This document shows, in pieces, positions 4,453-6,913 of a stretch of 6,913 nucleotides of DNA. Numbering within the stretch: the first letter of the stretch is position 1; each line of letters opens with the position of its first letter. Where the stretch lies: positions 1-6,913 of the forward strand of contig PBUX01000042.1 of NCBI GenBank assembly GCA_002728565.1, written 5' to 3'. The notes under the pieces were generated by a model. The model had not been told where the DNA came from, ran no database searches, and saw nothing but the letters and a program-made list of their open reading frames with translations. This stretch comes from Methanobacteriota archaeon (lineage in GTDB: Archaea > Thermoplasmatota > Poseidoniia > Poseidoniales > Thalassarchaeaceae). The translations under genes were made by a program, and so were the position numbers.

Positions 4453-6913
4453 CTATGGCTTGAAGGTGAATCCGCACAGTGGGCATGAAGAGGTCCCAAT
4501 CCCGACCTCGCCGCCGCATGCAGGGCAGGGGCGGGCTTCATCTTCTTCTGGATGCTCGTGATTGTGTGTTTCTTCCACGGTCCCTCCAACACCTGAGTCT
4601 TCGCCCTTATCCTCGTCAATTTCAGTTCCAATATCCTCGAATGGGTCCAATGGGGAGCTTTCTGGGACTATCCCTAGATCAGGTTCGGTTTCTACAAACC
4701 CCTCTTCGACTATTGGATCTTTTACCTCTGGCACCTCCCTTTCCAACCACTCGGGCATATTGGGTTCTTCATCGACCTCCTCTCCAAATGTTGCACCGTG
4801 GAAATCTTGTGCGTCGGTGACCTTGTATTCTGCCTCCGGGTCTCCCTGAATTGTATACAGCACTTCTATCCTCTCATCCTGCTGGATACGACCAATGTCC
4901 CATGTTACCTGTGTACCATCTCTTGCTGACTCTTTTGAAATCGAAGCTTCCCTCTCACCTTCCTTATCAGAACGAACGGAAGATCCCTCAATTGAGAATG
5001 TTCCAGGTACGATATCGTTCATGGCTAAGTCTTCCAAGGCGCTATCAGAGTTATTGTGAAACATCAGCCTAATTTCATATTGTCCGGATAACCCACCAGG
5101 GAATACCTCCTTCCCAGTACTGATATTCCTTCTTTTGTGCTCTACCTTTACCATAGGGGGTTTCTCTACCTCTCTGGTTGCTACCGGGCCAAACCTGTCC
5201 GAGCTGAAGTCGACCCTTATGGGCGCTGCAAGAATCTTGTTCTTTGGTGATGGATCAGGGGCGAAAAGAGGATATCGTACAATCAGGGTTTTTCCTGGTT
5301 GAAGTCCTAGGGGGGCCGAGGTACCAACAGCAATTCTGAGGCCATGGCCCTTATTATCTGGAGAGACATGAACCTCCTCAATCTGAGTTCCATTGACCAC
5401 CTCAACGCGGTACTGGTCCTCAGCTAGCTCTACTCCATCGACCTCTATCGAGACGCTGTCGGATGCTGGGGTTTCGAAGATTCCCGGAATATCGTCGAGC
5501 ATCCTGATTACATTGATCGGAGAAGATCCGGAGTTCTCCAAAGTAATTACTGCCTCGATTTCTGAAGGCATATAGGATTTTATCCTAGACTTGTCGTACC
5601 TCTTTTGCAGTATCGCCTCTAAGATTGTGAGTTGCTGCTCCTTGAGTTCAACCTTGCCGCTAGACTTCACAGAAACCCTGGGGAGGATTGAGAATCTTAT
5701 TTCCTGAGTGAAGCTTGGTTGGTCGTCGGATTCTACCCTCTTTGAAATTGAGTCCCATCTTCCCTCTGGTGGGACATCCTGACGAATGTCAGCGACTTCC
5801 AGAATTGGTTCTTCCCTGCCAACCAATCTAACAATTGCTCCGGACAAATCTACGACAAACGAGGATTTGTTCTCAAAAACACAGGTACAATGCCAAACCC
5901 CAGGTCGGTCGTCTTCTATCGCATTTACATATGAAAACTGCCTTCCTGATGCCCTTACCCTGTCAAATCTTGCTCTTGAGACAGTTGACTCTGCAGAGTA
6001 AGTCGCCTCGACTACCCCGGCCTTTATCTTTTCAACCGAATCAACTGATATATCCACAGGCAATGAGAGATTCTTCCTCTCCCCTACATTTAGGCGCCCT
6101 ATTTCCCAGACAATGGATTCTCCATCAGAAGTGAAGAACCGATCGTCAGAAATCTGAAACGATTGTGGAATTGACCTACTAACTTCGACGTCGAATAAAG
6201 GAACTGGCGAGGCGTTTTCGACCTCTATGTTGAGCCCTATTTCCTGAGGCCTATCTGAATGAACCAATGAAAGGCTGGGTTCCTTGCCATTACTAGGGTC
6301 CGTATCTATTGTCTCCCTAAGGATGAGCATCTTTGATCCAGAGGCGGTATATTGGATTACCTTATCCTCTGTCGGGTCAAGTTCTTTTACAGTACTGATT
6401 TTGTCTCCAAAATCAGTGGATTCTATCGAATCCAAATGAATCTCGATATCCCATGCCCTGTGCTTCTTGCTAGTATTCTTTAGAATCAATTCACCGTCAA
6501 TGCTCTGCTTCCTGATTGAGCCATCAGGGTTTAGAACTGCGGATTCGACCTCATTCAGAGTGGCGTGAAGCTTGTCACCCGGTATCGAATCGACCTCTGA
6601 TGATGATCGGAGGAATGGAGATGGTTTAGAAGGGGCAGATTCGGCGATTTGTTGATTAGTTGTTTCTGAGACTAAGTCGAATGATGCTATAGCATCGTCG
6701 AGCTCACTGGCAGCTGGAGAGGCCTCAGTATTCGGTTCTGGCCATGAAACCTCTGCTTCATTATTGGGAGTTTCATCGTCCCATGAGCCACTTAGCAAAG
6801 AAAGCGATTCGGCCAATGAGTCGATTGTTGATTCATCAGTGGATTCTTCGTTTGGTAATTGTTGGGAGCTGGAGGATTCCTGATCTCCCGCCAAAAAATT
6901 GTCGCTTTCTCCA
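4453..6913 (-). CDS. Unrecognised protein with tandem beta-sandwich-like repeats and C-terminal zinc ribbon (probably 5' partial)
   Basis: I do not recognise this gene as a named family. The frame stays open to the window edge. The TTG at 6894 is a possible start (813 residues) but lacks a well-spaced ribosome site, so the 5' end is probably outside. Numbering from that TTG, residues 1-100 are acidic, Ser/Glu-rich and probably disordered. Residues about 135-690 hold roughly five beta-rich units, each opening with an Asn-x-Ser-type turn (Asn140, 227, 342, 454, 615). Three share an I/V-P-x-x-F motif (SIPQSF, DIPGIF, DIVPGTF), and two share a closing strand (WEIGRLNVGERKNLSL at 263, WDIGRIQQDERIEVLY at 665). 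The pattern resembles DUF11-like or CARDB-like beta-sandwich repeats. Residues about 700-788 are an acidic linker, followed by CPAC (790-793) and CPLC (804-807), a zinc ribbon. No transmembrane helix or signal peptide is visible, and the zinc ribbon points to the cytosol, though a signal could lie off the edge. It sits 55 bases upstream of the DUF106 gene on the same strand and ends in TAG. A structural or scaffolding role is possible but not shown. Confidence 0.8.
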   Translation of the reverse strand, partial: GESDNFLAGDQESSSSQQLPNEESTDESTIDSLAESLSLLSGSWDDETPNNEAEVSWPEPNTEASPAASELDDAIASFDLVSETTNQQIAESAPSKPSPFLRSSSEVDSIPGDKLHATLNEVESAVLNPDGSIRKQSIDGELILKNTSKKHRAWDIEIHLDSIESTDFGDKISTVKELDPTEDKVIQYTASGSKMLILRETIDTDPSNGKEPSLSLVHSDRPQEIGLNIEVENASPVPLFDVEVSRSIPQSFQISDDRFFTSDGESIVWEIGRLNVGERKNLSLPVDISVDSVEKIKAGVVEATYSAESTVSRARFDRVRASGRQFSYVNAIEDDRPGVWHCTCVFENKSSFVVDLSGAIVRLVGREEPILEVADIRQDVPPEGRWDSISKRVESDDQPSFTQEIRFSILPRVSVKSSGKVELKEQQLTILEAILQKRYDKSRIKSYMPSEIEAVITLENSGSSPINVIRMLDDIPGIFETPASDSVSIEVDGVELAEDQYRVEVVNGTQIEEVHVSPDNKGHGLRIAVGTSAPLGLQPGKTLIVRYPLFAPDPSPKNKILAAPIRVDFSSDRFGPVATREVEKPPMVKVEHKRRNISTGKEVFPGGLSGQYEIRLMFHNNSDSALEDLAMNDIVPGTFSIEGSSVRSDKEGEREASISKESARDGTQVTWDIGRIQQDERIEVLYTIQGDPEAEYKVTDAQDFHGATFGEEVDEEPNMPEWLEREVPEVKDPIVEEGFVETEPDLGIVPESSPLDPFEDIGTEIDEDKGEDSGVGGTVEETHNHEHPEEDEARPCPACGGEVGIGTSSCPLCGFTFKP

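Noticed and set aside
4479..4849. Two overlapping plus-strand frames of 113 and 95 codons
   Set aside because: Both are antisense to the acidic linker and zinc ribbon of the large minus-strand protein, whose paired CPxC motifs are the stronger signal. Their products are low-complexity Ser/Pro/Leu/Arg.

Overview
The window looks archaeal. A minus-strand gene block carries three families that together are diagnostic: an archaeal-type cytidylate kinase, a DUF106 membrane protein of the EMC3/TMCO1/YidC superfamily, and a Cbf5-type pseudouridine synthase with a PUA domain. In many archaea these genes follow secY and adk at the end of the spc ribosomal-protein operon. The intermediate base composition, the Ig-like/CARDB surface protein and the C-terminal zinc ribbons would fit a Thermoplasmatota lineage such as the marine Poseidoniales (Marine Group II). 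That placement is an inference, because no marker in the window settles it.

Layout. Positions 1-1752 (+) hold the 3' part of a large secreted, membrane-anchored protein built of beta-sandwich domains, including a CARDB domain, with one C-terminal transmembrane helix. Positions 1753-1971 are a convergent intergenic gap with no convincing gene. From 6913 leftwards on the minus strand come an unrecognised protein of at least 813 residues with tandem beta-sandwich-like repeats and a C-terminal zinc ribbon (4453-6913, 5' end probably outside the window), the DUF106 protein with an added basic tail and zinc ribbon (3486-4397), cytidylate kinase (2948-3499) and Cbf5 (1972-2943). The last three are packed tightly enough to suggest translational coupling.

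How they may work together. Cbf5 modifies tRNA and rRNA. Cmk supplies CDP and dCDP. DUF106 proteins are thought to insert membrane proteins next to the Sec translocon. The block therefore belongs to the translation and membrane-targeting part of the genome. The unusual element is the large unknown protein directly upstream of the DUF106 gene. Both proteins end in a CxxC...CxxC zinc ribbon reached by a strongly charged linker, acidic in the large protein and basic in DUF106. They are candidate partners in an archaeal membrane-insertion complex; this is a hypothesis from gene context only.
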